Shown here piece by piece: positions 6,910-15,505 of a stretch of 19,590 bases of DNA. Position 1 is the first letter of the stretch, and every line of letters begins with the position of its first letter. This stretch comes from Planctomycetaceae bacterium (GTDB lineage Bacteria; Planctomycetota; Planctomycetia; Planctomycetales; Planctomycetaceae). The translations under genes were made by a program, and so were the position numbers. The stretch covers positions 1 to 19,590 of the forward strand of contig JAGQQP010000015.1 in NCBI GenBank assembly GCA_020426085.1. The letters run 5' to 3'. Under the pieces are notes generated by a model, which was not told the DNA's origin, searched no databases, and saw only the letters and a program-made list of their open reading frames with translations.

Positions 6910-6957
6910 AGCGTCTGTCAATCTAATATACTCGGTCCAAATGGACCTGGAGACGCT
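6910..6957. repeat. Nested inverted repeat
   Basis: AGCGTCT (6910-6916) is a perfect inverted copy of AGACGCT (6951-6957). Inside, GGTCC (6934-6938) pairs with GGACC (6943-6947) around AAAT. The two arms are coaxial but separated by a 17-nt single-stranded stretch on the left and 3 nt on the right. It could be an operator pair or a hairpin in a divergent transcript. Confidence 0.4.
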
Positions 6958-7204
6958 GCAGTAAAACTGGACACAGTCTAATGAAATGTGGCAGGAAGAC
7001 TAAAAAAAAGGCTGTTTTGCTGCAAGAGGAAGTTAGGGAACACCTGGAGAATGTTAATACAAATCCGTTTGGCAGCTGGAAAACCTGCCAAAAACCATTC
7101 ACCACAAACCCTTCCTAAAAAAGCACTTACAGCACAGACACAATCCAACTCCTGCTGTAACCCACTCAGATCTGCACTGAACGGGCTTCATTTTTCTCAT
7201 CAGA

Positions 7205-7219
7205 TCTTCATAATGAAGA
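7205..7219. promoter_or_regulatory. 15-bp palindrome upstream of ppk2, overlapping a possible -10 box
   Basis: TCTTCAT-A-ATGAAGA is a perfect dyad with one central base. It contains CATAAT (7209-7214), a five-of-six -10 match, but no convincing -35 lies 16-18 bp upstream. A dyad over a weak promoter is the usual arrangement for an activator or repressor site. Its centre is 60 bp before the ppk2 ATG. Confidence 0.35.
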
Positions 7220-7271
7220 CCGCTAAAACAGTCCCCACACCTTCAATATCGATTCAAACACAGGCCATTTC

Positions 7272-8186
7272 ATGGGTTCCAAGTCTGAAAAAAAATCACA
7301 GGACGCTTCGCTCTTACCGGTGACCTACCACCTGAAACTTCCCGAGGATATCGTTCCCGAAGCGATTCAGAAAAAAGTCAAGTCAGCCGAGAAGGGGCAG
7401 ATCCTCTGCAAGAACTACCCCTATCCCACCAAAATGAAGCGAAAAAAATATGATCGTGAAATCACCCGCCTGCAAATCGAACTGCTGAAACTGCAACGCT
7501 GGGTGCAGTTGAATGGGGAGCGCATCGTGTTGTTGTTTGAAGGACGGGATGCAGCAGGCAAAGGAGGAACCATTAAGCGTTTCATGGAGCACCTGAATCC
7601 TCGTGGTGCCCGTGTGGTCGCTTTACCGAAACCAAATGAAAAAGAACTGGGGCAGTGGTATTTTCAACGTTATATCGAGCACCTGCCTACCAGTGGTGAA
7701 ATGGCCTTTTTTGATCGCTCCTGGTACAACCGGGGTGTCGTCGAGCCGGTGATGGGATTTTGTCGTCCCACCGAACACCACACCTTTCTGCGGGAAGCAC
7801 CTCAACTGGAAAACATGCTGGTTAACTCGGGAATACACCTGTTCAAACTCTGGTTCTCGGTCAGTCGGGAAGAGCAATTCCGCCGTTTCAAAGCACGTGA
7901 AACCGATAAGCTGAAGCAATGGAAACTCAGCCCGATTGATGTTAAAAGTCTGGGTCTCTGGGATGAATACACCAAAGCACAAAATGCCATGTTCATGGCA
8001 ACCGACACCAAAGCCTGTCCCTGGACGGTCATTCGTTCAGACGACAAAAAACGTGCCCGGATCAATTGCCTGAAGTATGTGCTCAATCAGATGGAGTATC
8101 CGAACAAGGATCATTCTCTGGTGGAAGATATTGACCAGCAGATCATCGGTTCCAAAGAAGTCATCTTCGAAACCAGCGAGTGGTAA
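7272..8186 (+). CDS. ppk2: Polyphosphate kinase 2 (PPK2 family)
   Basis: PPK2 enzymes transfer phosphate between polyphosphate and nucleotides, usually making NTP or NDP from polyphosphate. In this 304-residue protein the P-loop GRDAAGKGG (91-99), the DRSWYNR Walker-B region (148-154) and the lid SREEQFRRF (198-206) are intact, and the QWYFQRYIEHLP segment is typical. An N-terminal stretch of about 60 residues containing YPYPTKMKRKKYDREI precedes the kinase fold, as in many single-domain members. Single-domain architecture and this motif set suit class I (ADP-phosphorylating), but subclass cannot be settled by eye. The ribosome site is weak (AGG at 7262-7264, seven bases away). The gene converges on the beta-lactamase/NamZ gene with 33 bp between stops. 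Phosphate stress regulation is plausible for the family; no Pho box was identified. Confidence 0.95.
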   Translation: MGSKSEKKSQDASLLPVTYHLKLPEDIVPEAIQKKVKSAEKGQILCKNYPYPTKMKRKKYDREITRLQIELLKLQRWVQLNGERIVLLFEGRDAAGKGGTIKRFMEHLNPRGARVVALPKPNEKELGQWYFQRYIEHLPTSGEMAFFDRSWYNRGVVEPVMGFCRPTEHHTFLREAPQLENMLVNSGIHLFKLWFSVSREEQFRRFKARETDKLKQWKLSPIDVKSLGLWDEYTKAQNAMFMATDTKACPWTVIRSDDKKRARINCLKYVLNQMEYPNKDHSLVEDIDQQIIGSKEVIFETSEW

Positions 8187-8219
8187 CCTTCCACATTCTT
8201 CAGATAAAAGAACTTCCTC

Positions 8220-10565
8220 TCAGTACATCAGATATTTTGCCCGGCGAAAACCGAATTCGGCCAGATCCTGTTGATAAAGCGCCTGAATTTGCATCACTGA
8301 TTTTCCGGCGACAATCGCATCAAAAACACTCTGGTTTCCGAGCAGACGGTTATACGATTTTGTTTCCCATAGCTCCGGAAACAGTTTGCGTAACTGGCAG
8401 ACGATTTCCAGTCCTGTTTTTACTGACTGAAACTGTCTTCGATCCGTCACAACAAAATTCACGCCACCACATAATTCATTCGCAAACTTACTGGATGAGG
8501 GAGTGAATTGAACGGGTACGAATCGTACTCCCGGCAGTCCCGAGCGATTCAATTCCCGCGCCAGTTTCATTCCATCAAGCCAGGGAGCACCAATCCATTC
8601 AAAGGGAGTATCCGTCCCACGCCCGACCGATAGATTCGTCGTTTCGAGCAGCCCCACACCCGGGTAGAGAATCGCTTCGTTCAGATTCCGCATATTGGGC
8701 GAGGGATTCACCCAGGTCAAACCGGTTTCATCGTAATACATTTCGCGTTTCCAGTTCTGCATGGGAATCACCTGCAGGTCAACGCCGATCTTCATCTCTG
8801 TATTAAACATCCCAGCCAGTTCCCCTGCAGTCATGCCATGACGGACCGGAATCCGATGATAGCCCACAAAGGACTGTGAACCTTCATCCAGAATCGGTCC
8901 GGAAAAGGTGACTCCATTGATCGGATTCGGGCGATCCAGCACAACAAAGCGAATCCCCTGCTGCTTTGCAGCCTGCATGGCATTTCCCATCGTCGAGATA
9001 TAGGTATAAAACCGGGCGCCAATATCCTGAATGTCAAAGACCAGCACATCCAGATCCTGCAGACTTTCCGGCGTCGGAGTGCGCGTCTTTCCATACAGGC
9101 TGAATATCTTTAAGCCCGTTTTTTCATCCGTGCTGTCTCCGATCTTCGACACATCGAGTTTACCCGCGAAACCATGTTCTGGACTGAAGAGGGTTTTCAA
9201 CTGAACTTGTGGTGCATCATTGAGAACCTGTACCGTACTTTTCCCATCCCTGGTCAACCCTGTGTGATTTGTAATCAATCCGATCCGCAGGCCTTTCAGT
9301 GACTTGAACTGCTCTGCCTGCAATACATCAATTCCCGTCAGAACATTCAAACTGTCACTCAAGGATGTGGCAGGTGCAAACTGCGAAACAGCGTCAGCAT
9401 TAATGGCGGCAGCGGCGATGGTACCGATGCGTCCCGCCAGTGAATTGACGGACCCTTTGCCATCGGGGTGAACCCGATTACTCAGGAAAATCACAAACAG
9501 ATTCTGAGCCGGGTCGATCCAGAGCGAGGTTCCCGTAAAACCGCCATGCCCAAATGCCTGACTGGAAAGGAGGTCTCCACGATTTGAAGAGTAACCCGAT
9601 AACACATCCCAGCCCAGCCCCCGGTTAATGTCAACCACCTGATAACCCCTGGTCATCAATTCGACAGTCTCTGGCTTCATGAACTGTGTTTCTCCAAAAC
9701 GCCCTTTGTTCAAGAGAGCCTGTGCATAAACAGCCAGATCTTCCGCGGTGGAAAACAGGCCAGCATGCCCAGCGACTCCGTCCAGTTTGTAGGCCCGTGG
9801 ATCGTGGACTTCTCCCTGCATCCAGCGTCCTTCGCGCTGTTGGGTAGTTGCCGCACGCTCCCTCAATTCTGACGCCGGAAGGTACCCGGTTTCGGTCATT
9901 CCCAGTGGCTGAAAAATATGTTTCTGCGAGTATTCATGTACCGACTTCCCCGTCACCCGCTTTACAATTTCACCCAGTAGAATAAATCCAACATCCGTGT
10001 ACGCGAAGCGGGTTCCCGGTTCGTAGTACAACTTCAAATCATATACACGCTGCATCGCCTTTTCCGGGCCATCCTGATAATCCTTGATCGAATTATCGGG
10101 GATCAATCCCCCCTGGTGTGTTAACAGCTGATAGACAGTGATGTCCTGCTTGCCGTTGACGGCAAACTCCGGAATATATTTCGCAACAGGGTCGCTGAGT
10201 TGTACTTTGCCTTGTTCAACCAGCTGCATGATGCTGGTTGCCGTCGCAATGGGTTTAGTAAGTGATGCCAGATCGAACACGGTATCCGTCGTCATCGCCA
10301 CTTTTTCCGGCTTAACCTGACGATTTCCGTATGCTTTGAGGAAGACCACTTTTCCCTGATACCCCACCAGTACAACAGCCCCGGGCATGGAATCTCTTTC
10401 CAGCCCCCGTTGAACAACAAAGTCAATGGTCGCCAGCCGCCTCGGATCCATACCTACCGATTCCGGTGATGCGTAAGGCAGGTGTGCAGAATTGGCCGCC
10501 TCTCCTCGATGTCCACAGCAGACGAATAACAGAACCGTAGTCACAATCCAGAGATAGTTTTTCAT
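8220..10565 (-). CDS. Fusion of serine beta-lactamase-family domain and NamZ-type (DUF1343) exo-muramidase domain
   Basis: This 781-residue exported protein has a signal peptide (residues 1 to about 24, likely cleaved near GEAA). Residues about 30-390 form a beta-lactamase/penicillin-binding (S12-type) fold: nucleophile motif SLTK (101-104), YTD (189-191) in the YxN position, and HGGFTGT (340-346) replacing KTG. After a short linker, residues about 409-781 match the DUF1343/NamZ family: TNHTG (432-436), SPEHG (461-465), DIQDIGARFYTY (511-522), DRPNPING (544-551) and PSPNMRNLNEA. NamZ removes terminal MurNAc from peptidoglycan fragments; in Bacillus subtilis namZ clusters with amiE, which encodes a beta-lactamase-fold protein. 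The fusion therefore suggests a two-step turnover enzyme. AGGA sits seven bases before the ATG. It is 46 bp downstream of nadE on the same strand and may be co-transcribed. Confidence 0.93.
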   Translation of the reverse strand: MKNYLWIVTTVLLFVCCGHRGEAANSAHLPYASPESVGMDPRRLATIDFVVQRGLERDSMPGAVVLVGYQGKVVFLKAYGNRQVKPEKVAMTTDTVFDLASLTKPIATATSIMQLVEQGKVQLSDPVAKYIPEFAVNGKQDITVYQLLTHQGGLIPDNSIKDYQDGPEKAMQRVYDLKLYYEPGTRFAYTDVGFILLGEIVKRVTGKSVHEYSQKHIFQPLGMTETGYLPASELRERAATTQQREGRWMQGEVHDPRAYKLDGVAGHAGLFSTAEDLAVYAQALLNKGRFGETQFMKPETVELMTRGYQVVDINRGLGWDVLSGYSSNRGDLLSSQAFGHGGFTGTSLWIDPAQNLFVIFLSNRVHPDGKGSVNSLAGRIGTIAAAAINADAVSQFAPATSLSDSLNVLTGIDVLQAEQFKSLKGLRIGLITNHTGLTRDGKSTVQVLNDAPQVQLKTLFSPEHGFAGKLDVSKIGDSTDEKTGLKIFSLYGKTRTPTPESLQDLDVLVFDIQDIGARFYTYISTMGNAMQAAKQQGIRFVVLDRPNPINGVTFSGPILDEGSQSFVGYHRIPVRHGMTAGELAGMFNTEMKIGVDLQVIPMQNWKREMYYDETGLTWVNPSPNMRNLNEAILYPGVGLLETTNLSVGRGTDTPFEWIGAPWLDGMKLARELNRSGLPGVRFVPVQFTPSSSKFANELCGGVNFVVTDRRQFQSVKTGLEIVCQLRKLFPELWETKSYNRLLGNQSVFDAIVAGKSVMQIQALYQQDLAEFGFRRAKYLMY

Positions 10566-10611
10566 CGTTTTTTCCTGCAGCAGAAGTCAGGGGCAAATTC
10601 TATCAAACAAA

Positions 10612-12288
10612 TTAATCTTCATCCCATTGGAAACGGGCCGCCATCGGCATGCGGCGTCCGGAACCAAACGCGCGGGCAGAGAGCTTGATCCCCGGCGGCA
10701 TCTGTCGTCGCTTGAATTCATTACGATCCAGTCGACCAGCGACCCAGCGCACGGTTTCTGGAGGATACTCCTTCGACAGACTCTTCACCGAGCGTTCGTC
10801 TTCGATCAGACCTTTGAGGATTCCATCCAGTAAGTCGTAAGGTGGGAGTGAATCCTGGTCGACCTGATTCGGTGCCAACTCAGCACTGGGTGCTTTCTTG
10901 AGTATGTTCTCCGGTATCACAATTTTTCCGGCTCGTTGATTCACATAGTGTGACACGCGATAGACATCGCACTTAAATACATCACACAGCACTGCAAATC
11001 CACCTGCCATGTCTCCATACAGGGTGCAATAACCCATCGCCAGTTCGCTCTTATTTCCTGTCGCCAAAGCCATCCAGCCATGCTGATTACTGCGGACCAT
11101 GACATTTGCACCTCTGATGCGTGCCTGTAAATTCTGGTCCGCCAGTCCAGCCGGATCAAGCTTTAAATCCTCGCCGATCACGGGCAGATTTTCAAAGGCA
11201 AGATGGATCGAATCAATGGGGATCGTCTCATAGTCGAGCCCCAGATTTTCTGCCAGCGCCAGCGAGTCATCAACACTGTGATCGCTGCTGTAACGACTGG
11301 GAAGTAACAGCGCGTGCACCCGCTCTGGTCCGATGGCCTCTGCTGCAATCGCGCAAGCCAGAGCACTGTCGATTCCACCAGACAGCCCCAGCACACAATC
11401 TGTAAACCCGCACTTCTGCATATAGTCTCGCAGCCCCAGTACGAGCGCTTCAAAAAGTTGTTCCTCACGGGATAAGGCTTCGATTTCCGTGATCCCCTTT
11501 TCGATGGTCGGGTCTGTCTCAAAGTACTGGAGGTCTTCTTTAAAGCCTGGCATCTGCAATACCAGCCCGCCGGAAGCATCCATCACAAAACTATGACCGT
11601 CAAACACGAGATCGTCATTCCCTCCGACCTGATTCACAAACAGGTAGGGAATCGAGTAGCGTTCCCGGTGTGCACCGACGATCTGCTGTCGACGCTTTCG
11701 CTTATCAATCTCGAAGGGACTGGCAGATATATTAATCAGCAAGTCCGAGCCGGCATCTGCGAGAATTTTGACCGGATCCGGAAGTTCAAGAGGCTGATTG
11801 TGATAGAAGGTATCCGCCTGCCCCCACCAGGCATCCTCACAAATATGCAATCCCAGCTTCAGCCCCTGGAAAGATACAGGTTTGATCTGTTTCAGATCTG
11901 CATGACGAAAATAGCGTTGCTCATCGAAGACATCATAATTGGGCAGCAGTAATTTATGAATTTGAGAATCGATTTTTCCCTGAAACAGCAGGCTGGCCGC
12001 ATTGGCGATGCGCCCCTGAGGAAGATCGCGCCCCGTGGGATGACCAATCACAACGCCGATCTCAGGATTTAACTTTGCTGCCAGTCGGTCTACAGCGTGA
12101 TCACAGGCTTCGATGAAACCTTCTCTGAGCAGAATGTCCTTCGGTGGGTAGCCGCAGAGAATCAGTTCCGGGAAAAGCACCAGGTCAGCACCGGATTTCT
12201 CTGCACGATTCACTGTTTCCAGAATTTTACGACAGTTGCCGGACAGATCGCCGACAGTCGGGTTCAATTGTGCCAAAGCAATTTTCAC
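10612..12288 (-). CDS. nadE: Glutamine-dependent NAD+ synthetase
   Basis: NadE makes NAD+ from nicotinic acid adenine dinucleotide, ATP and glutamine-derived ammonia. From the GTG at 12288 the protein is 558 residues. The N-terminal CN-hydrolase glutaminase has the triad Glu41, Lys112 and Cys150 (in HICEDAWW). The C-terminal synthetase has the ATP-loop SGGIDSA (302-308), [25 protein letters not shown] and the late [17 protein letters not shown] segment. The frame extends four codons to a TTG at 12300, but AGGAG (12301-12305) directly abuts that codon. The GTG start gives the family-typical opening [17 protein letters not shown]. It shares the NAD pathway with the PncC-like gene at 15744-16304. 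Spacing suggests cotranscription with the downstream beta-lactamase/NamZ gene. Confidence 0.96.
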   Translation of the reverse strand: MKIALAQLNPTVGDLSGNCRKILETVNRAEKSGADLVLFPELILCGYPPKDILLREGFIEACDHAVDRLAAKLNPEIGVVIGHPTGRDLPQGRIANAASLLFQGKIDSQIHKLLLPNYDVFDEQRYFRHADLKQIKPVSFQGLKLGLHICEDAWWGQADTFYHNQPLELPDPVKILADAGSDLLINISASPFEIDKRKRRQQIVGAHRERYSIPYLFVNQVGGNDDLVFDGHSFVMDASGGLVLQMPGFKEDLQYFETDPTIEKGITEIEALSREEQLFEALVLGLRDYMQKCGFTDCVLGLSGGIDSALACAIAAEAIGPERVHALLLPSRYSSDHSVDDSLALAENLGLDYETIPIDSIHLAFENLPVIGEDLKLDPAGLADQNLQARIRGANVMVRSNQHGWMALATGNKSELAMGYCTLYGDMAGGFAVLCDVFKCDVYRVSHYVNQRAGKIVIPENILKKAPSAELAPNQVDQDSLPPYDLLDGILKGLIEDERSVKSLSKEYPPETVRWVAGRLDRNEFKRRQMPPGIKLSARAFGSGRRMPMAARFQWDED

Positions 12289-12460
12289 AGACGCTCTCAA
12301 CTCCTGAAACAGATCTTATTTAGGTAGCGATTTTAATGACTGAACTGAATGTGCAATCAAAACTCGCTTAAAACCAGCCAACGATCAACAACATTTATTA
12401 AAAAAGGGATGAAATGACTACTTTTTTCTGCCCCGCTCTCAGAAACGAACTAAGTTTAGA

Positions 12461-12508
12461 TGAGCATATCCAGATTGCTCAAGGGAACCGGGCCAGTCGT
12501 TAAGGCCC
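12461..12508 (+). repeat. Two adjacent inverted repeats upstream of the small membrane protein
   Basis: TGAGCA (12461-12466) pairs with TGCTCA (12476-12481) around 9 nt. GGGCC (12490-12494) pairs with GGCCC (12504-12508) around 9 nt. They lie 50-97 bp before the ATG at 12558. No convincing promoter upstream was found, so whether they are transcribed is unknown. Confidence 0.3.
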
Positions 12509-12557
12509 AATTTGTATCGATTCCTCAATTCGAATCATCCCGGGACTGACTTCTCTT

Positions 12558-12947
12558 ATGACGCATTCTAGAAAAAGATCATTAGCAGAAACAGGCGCAC
12601 GCCCATTATTGAGCCACACTTCGATCCTGATTATCAGCATCTTTGTACTCGGAATGGCAACGGGAACGACTTCTACTCTTCCAGCAGACAGTACCTACCT
12701 GATGATGGGGGTTTTTGGGCTGATTTCTTACTTCGGGCTGGGCGCACTGGCTGCCACCCGTGAACGAAAATTGCGAAAGCAGGAACTGGAACAAAAAGAA
12801 GAAGCCCTGGAAGGTCGACTGGAACGCCACCTCTCAAAAGACACGCAAACCAATACCCCCCAGCGCGTGGCCGTCAACGGCGTTGATCAGAGCAGTCAGT
12901 ATCAGACGGTAAATACCACAGCAGGTGTTTTCCGAAATCGCTATTAA
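12558..12947 (+). CDS. Small membrane protein, function unknown
   Basis: This 129-residue protein has a basic N-terminus and two hydrophobic helices at about residues 20-38 and 46-66, joined by a short Thr/Ser/Pro loop. A highly charged Lys/Glu/Arg helix follows (about 67-95, coiled-coil-like), then a polar Gln/Thr-rich tail. The arrangement predicts a hairpin in the membrane with a cytosolic tail. No family was recognised. The ribosome site is poor, with no AGGAG within 12 bases of the ATG. The start is supported by being the first ATG of an otherwise clean frame and by a usable N-terminal charge distribution. The gene is convergent with the TPR/HEAT lipoprotein, with the latter's terminator in between. 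Confidence 0.7.
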   Translation: MTHSRKRSLAETGARPLLSHTSILIISIFVLGMATGTTSTLPADSTYLMMGVFGLISYFGLGALAATRERKLRKQELEQKEEALEGRLERHLSKDTQTNTPQRVAVNGVDQSSQYQTVNTTAGVFRNRY

Positions 12948-12962
12948 TCTCTGTCCCGTCAC

Positions 12963-13003
12963 AAAAAAAGGCTTCAAACCTGGAGATTCAGGATTGAAGC
13001 CTT
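12963..13003 (-). terminator. Intrinsic terminator of the TPR/HEAT lipoprotein gene
   Basis: AAGGCTTCAA (12968-12977) and TTGAAGCCTT (12994-13003) form a perfect 10-bp stem, extended past an A-A mismatch by CCTG/CAGG (12979-12982/12989-12992). The A run 12963-12969 reads as UUUUUUU on the minus strand directly after the hairpin. It begins 24 bp past the stop at 13027. It may also halt plus-strand readthrough from the small membrane protein gene, although no U run follows in that direction. Confidence 0.9.
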
Positions 13004-13026
13004 AGAGTAACGAACAAACATGATTA

Positions 13027-15405
13027 TCAGTTAGCAGACGGTGGTGTCACCCGGCGAACACGGCTCAAAGCATTCTTAGCCGCAGTTCGGACTTCTGAGT
13101 TCGTATCGAAGCGAGCTTTCTGCAGTTCTGGAATCGATTTGTGAGCGTAGGGTCCGATCTCTCCCAGAGCGTAAGCAGCACCGGCACGCACCTGGCTGGC
13201 TTTATCCTGCAATGCAATGCTCAGAGCGGCAATCACATGATCATCTTCCGGCTTGAGGTCTGCCAGACTGTAACAGGCAAGCCAGCGAATATTCACATCT
13301 TTCGAGAGCAGGCAATCAGCAAGGGTTTTGTTTGCCTGGTACTTCCAGTCTGAATCCCGGGCCAGTAATTCTGCCGTATGCAGACGCACGTATTCATTAT
13401 TGTCTGACAGTGACCGAACCAGAATCGGAGTCAATTCCTGTGAATGAAACCCGATCTGAGCCAGGACCGCAGCAGCAAAGGAGCGATCGCTCTCGACTGA
13501 GGAATTCATGGCGTCAATCAAAGTCGGAACAGAGTCATCTGTATTGCCTTCGATTTTCCATAATGAGAATGCACACTGAATCCGTACGCCCATATTATCA
13601 TGGAGAGACAAAGATCGCAGAGCAGGCACTGCAGCAGCAGCTTCAGATTCCATTGCTCCCAGTCTCTGAATCGCCTGTTTCAATTCGGGAACCTGACTCG
13701 AATTTAATTCTCGGACCAGGCTTAATACTTCCCCTTGAGCATCAGGACACAACGATTCCGCGGTGTTGGGTTGAATCAGCTCCCGCTTTGGCTGACTGAC
13801 ACTGGCAGTCTGGACAAGCAGCTTCCGATTTTGTGTTTCCGGCTGAATTTCGACCTGTTGCGATACCGTTTTGATGTTATCAGTCTCAACGCTCTTGATC
13901 ATATCCGGATCGACGGGATTCCATTTGCCGATGCGTGTGATCGCAGATCCCTCAAACGGAGAGTCGACAGTCGCCACATGATTGGCATTTTCAAAAGGAT
14001 TTCGTTTATCGAATTGAGGTTCTGTTTCTGTCTGCTGCACCAGACGGAATTCCGGCTGTGGAGCAGGCGATTCCTGCTGAGGCGGAGTGAAGTCAGAGAT
14101 CAGTTCGTTCTGCAGTTCACGCATCAGTTCAAATGCAGATCGTTTCTTTTTAGACTGGCTCTGTTCTGAAGCTGCAGGGATTTGAGCAACCTGTTTTTGA
14201 ACCGCTGCAACAGTGACGGTCTTTTTCTCTGTCCCAGAAGCGGCTTCCAGTCGGTTGACGTCTTCATCCGTCAGCTTTCTGAAACTGACCTGCTCCTGTG
14301 TTGCGGGCCGACTTTTTACCTCGGCGATCAGTTTTTCAACTTCGACAACCTGTTTTTGTTCCGGCTGCTTCTCAGCGACTTCAACCTGCGGTTCATCGAA
14401 TGCGGGCTCAGCCAGCTTCGGATCAGCCAGGAATGGATTCTCACCAGTCTTGCCTTTGTTGTCTTTGAGGATTCGATCTCGGATCACCCGGAAAGGAGAG
14501 TCTTTGGTATCCGCAACTTCCGTTTCAGCCTGAGACTGCTGTGTTTTTATTTCCGGCTTTTTCACAGAAGCTGGGTTCACGCTTCGGAACATATCCTTTT
14601 CCAGACCAGCAGTCTTCATCTCCGGTTTGGTCTGTGTTGTCTTTGAATGACTCACCATTTTCGTATCGGACAGAGACGCTCTCAGAGCAGGATCTGCTGA
14701 CAGCTGCGCGATGTTCTGTTCAACTCGCTTTAACAACTTCTGGTTCTGTTCAAATTCTTTGGATCCTTTCTTGATCGATCCTTGCCCGCGGGCATCCCGT
14801 TGGCTCAACGCCAGAGATTTCTGATATTCGGTCAGAGCCTGTTGCTTCTCTCCACGCTCTGCGTGCAGGTGAGCAATAATTTCGTGTGCTTCGGCAGGCG
14901 AACTGATTTTGCAGAGTTGAGCATAACTCTCCTGCATTTTTCCCTGACTGCCCAGTACGGTTGCCAGGCGCGTTGTGGCACGTTCGCTCTCAGGATTTAA
15001 TGAAACCGATTTTCTCAATACCTCTTCGGCTTGAGGGTACTTTTTCATTTTGTAAAGTGCATACCCGTAATCGCTCAACATATTCGCGTTTTCGGGAGTC
15101 AGCTCTTTTGCTTTCTCGAAATACTCCAGGGATTCTTCACGTTCACCCAGCCGGTAGCTCACGATCGCCAGCCGATGGCAGGCAAGTGCCCGATTCGGAT
15201 CAGCTTTATGAATGGATTCATAGGCCTTCTTAGCCTTTTCCAATTCTTTTTTGTTTTCCAGATCCTGAGCAACGGCCATTTTGCTGTCCAGAACTTTTTC
15301 CCTGGCGGAGGAAGGGAGCATGGCTGTAGGCATATGAGAACAACCTGCGAATGGAACAGCGACAGACGCTGAAAGAACTGCGGCCCAAATACTGCAGCGC
15401 TTCAT
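13027..15405 (-). CDS. TPR/HEAT-repeat lipoprotein with long disordered linker
   Basis: This 792-residue protein starts with a signal sequence ending in PFAGC (Cys22), a lipobox with Phe where Leu is usual, followed by Ser23. Residues about 43-210 are TPR-like pairs (ACHRLAIVSYRLGEREESLEYFEKA; MLSDYGYALYKMKKYPQAEEVLRKS). Residues about 215-560 are Lys/Glu/Gln/Pro-rich and probably disordered. They carry two similar NPF-type islands (GENPFLADP, KRNPFENAN) and SPF segments. Residues about 565-785 contain repeated HEAT-like helices (AVPALRSLSLHDNMGVRIQCAFSLWKIE; SQVRAGAAYALGEIGPYAHKSIPEL). Both ends are protein-binding scaffolds and no enzyme motif is present, so a periplasmic or membrane-surface adaptor is the best guess. 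GAGG (15414-15417) is eight bases from the ATG. It ends in a strong intrinsic terminator. Confidence 0.88.
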   Translation of the reverse strand: MKRCSIWAAVLSASVAVPFAGCSHMPTAMLPSSAREKVLDSKMAVAQDLENKKELEKAKKAYESIHKADPNRALACHRLAIVSYRLGEREESLEYFEKAKELTPENANMLSDYGYALYKMKKYPQAEEVLRKSVSLNPESERATTRLATVLGSQGKMQESYAQLCKISSPAEAHEIIAHLHAERGEKQQALTEYQKSLALSQRDARGQGSIKKGSKEFEQNQKLLKRVEQNIAQLSADPALRASLSDTKMVSHSKTTQTKPEMKTAGLEKDMFRSVNPASVKKPEIKTQQSQAETEVADTKDSPFRVIRDRILKDNKGKTGENPFLADPKLAEPAFDEPQVEVAEKQPEQKQVVEVEKLIAEVKSRPATQEQVSFRKLTDEDVNRLEAASGTEKKTVTVAAVQKQVAQIPAASEQSQSKKKRSAFELMRELQNELISDFTPPQQESPAPQPEFRLVQQTETEPQFDKRNPFENANHVATVDSPFEGSAITRIGKWNPVDPDMIKSVETDNIKTVSQQVEIQPETQNRKLLVQTASVSQPKRELIQPNTAESLCPDAQGEVLSLVRELNSSQVPELKQAIQRLGAMESEAAAAVPALRSLSLHDNMGVRIQCAFSLWKIEGNTDDSVPTLIDAMNSSVESDRSFAAAVLAQIGFHSQELTPILVRSLSDNNEYVRLHTAELLARDSDWKYQANKTLADCLLSKDVNIRWLACYSLADLKPEDDHVIAALSIALQDKASQVRAGAAYALGEIGPYAHKSIPELQKARFDTNSEVRTAAKNALSRVRRVTPPSAN

Positions 15406-15413
15406 TTTGATAT

Positions 15414-15429
15414 CCTCTAAAAAGTAGAG
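15414..15429 (-). promoter_or_regulatory. Ribosome site partly held in a small hairpin
   Basis: On the mRNA of the TPR/HEAT gene, CTCTA (15425-15429 read on the minus strand) can pair with TAGAG (15415-15419) around CTTTT. The right arm overlaps the Shine-Dalgarno AGAGG, so the fold would hide part of it. The stem is only 5 bp and A/U-rich, so any effect would be modest. Confidence 0.3.
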
Positions 15430-15505
15430 TCGAGAGCGATAAATTTGCTATTGCCGATTTGTGAATTCAATGATGGGAGAACTTTGAGAGAGGCTCTCTT
15501 CAGCG

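Larger units (their letters stand above)
6774..7271. other. Divergent intergenic region, secreted protein / ppk2
   Basis: About 500 bp with no supported gene. It contains a nested inverted repeat at 6910-6957 and a 15-bp palindrome at 7205-7219 close to ppk2. Open frames run through it but are low-complexity Lys/Gln/Ser text without ribosome sites. No clear promoter for the minus-strand gene could be fixed; a perfect TTGACA on the minus strand (6917-6922) lacks a matching -10. Confidence 0.55.

Noticed and set aside
6988..7323. 111-codon frame upstream of ppk2
   Set aside because: It overlaps the ppk2 start in another frame, is Lys/Gln/Ser-rich text without domains, and has no ribosome site.
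14182..14646. 154-codon plus-strand frame opposite the TPR/HEAT lipoprotein linker
   Set aside because: Leu/Phe/Ser/Arg-rich reading of a low-complexity coding region on the other strand; no supporting signals.
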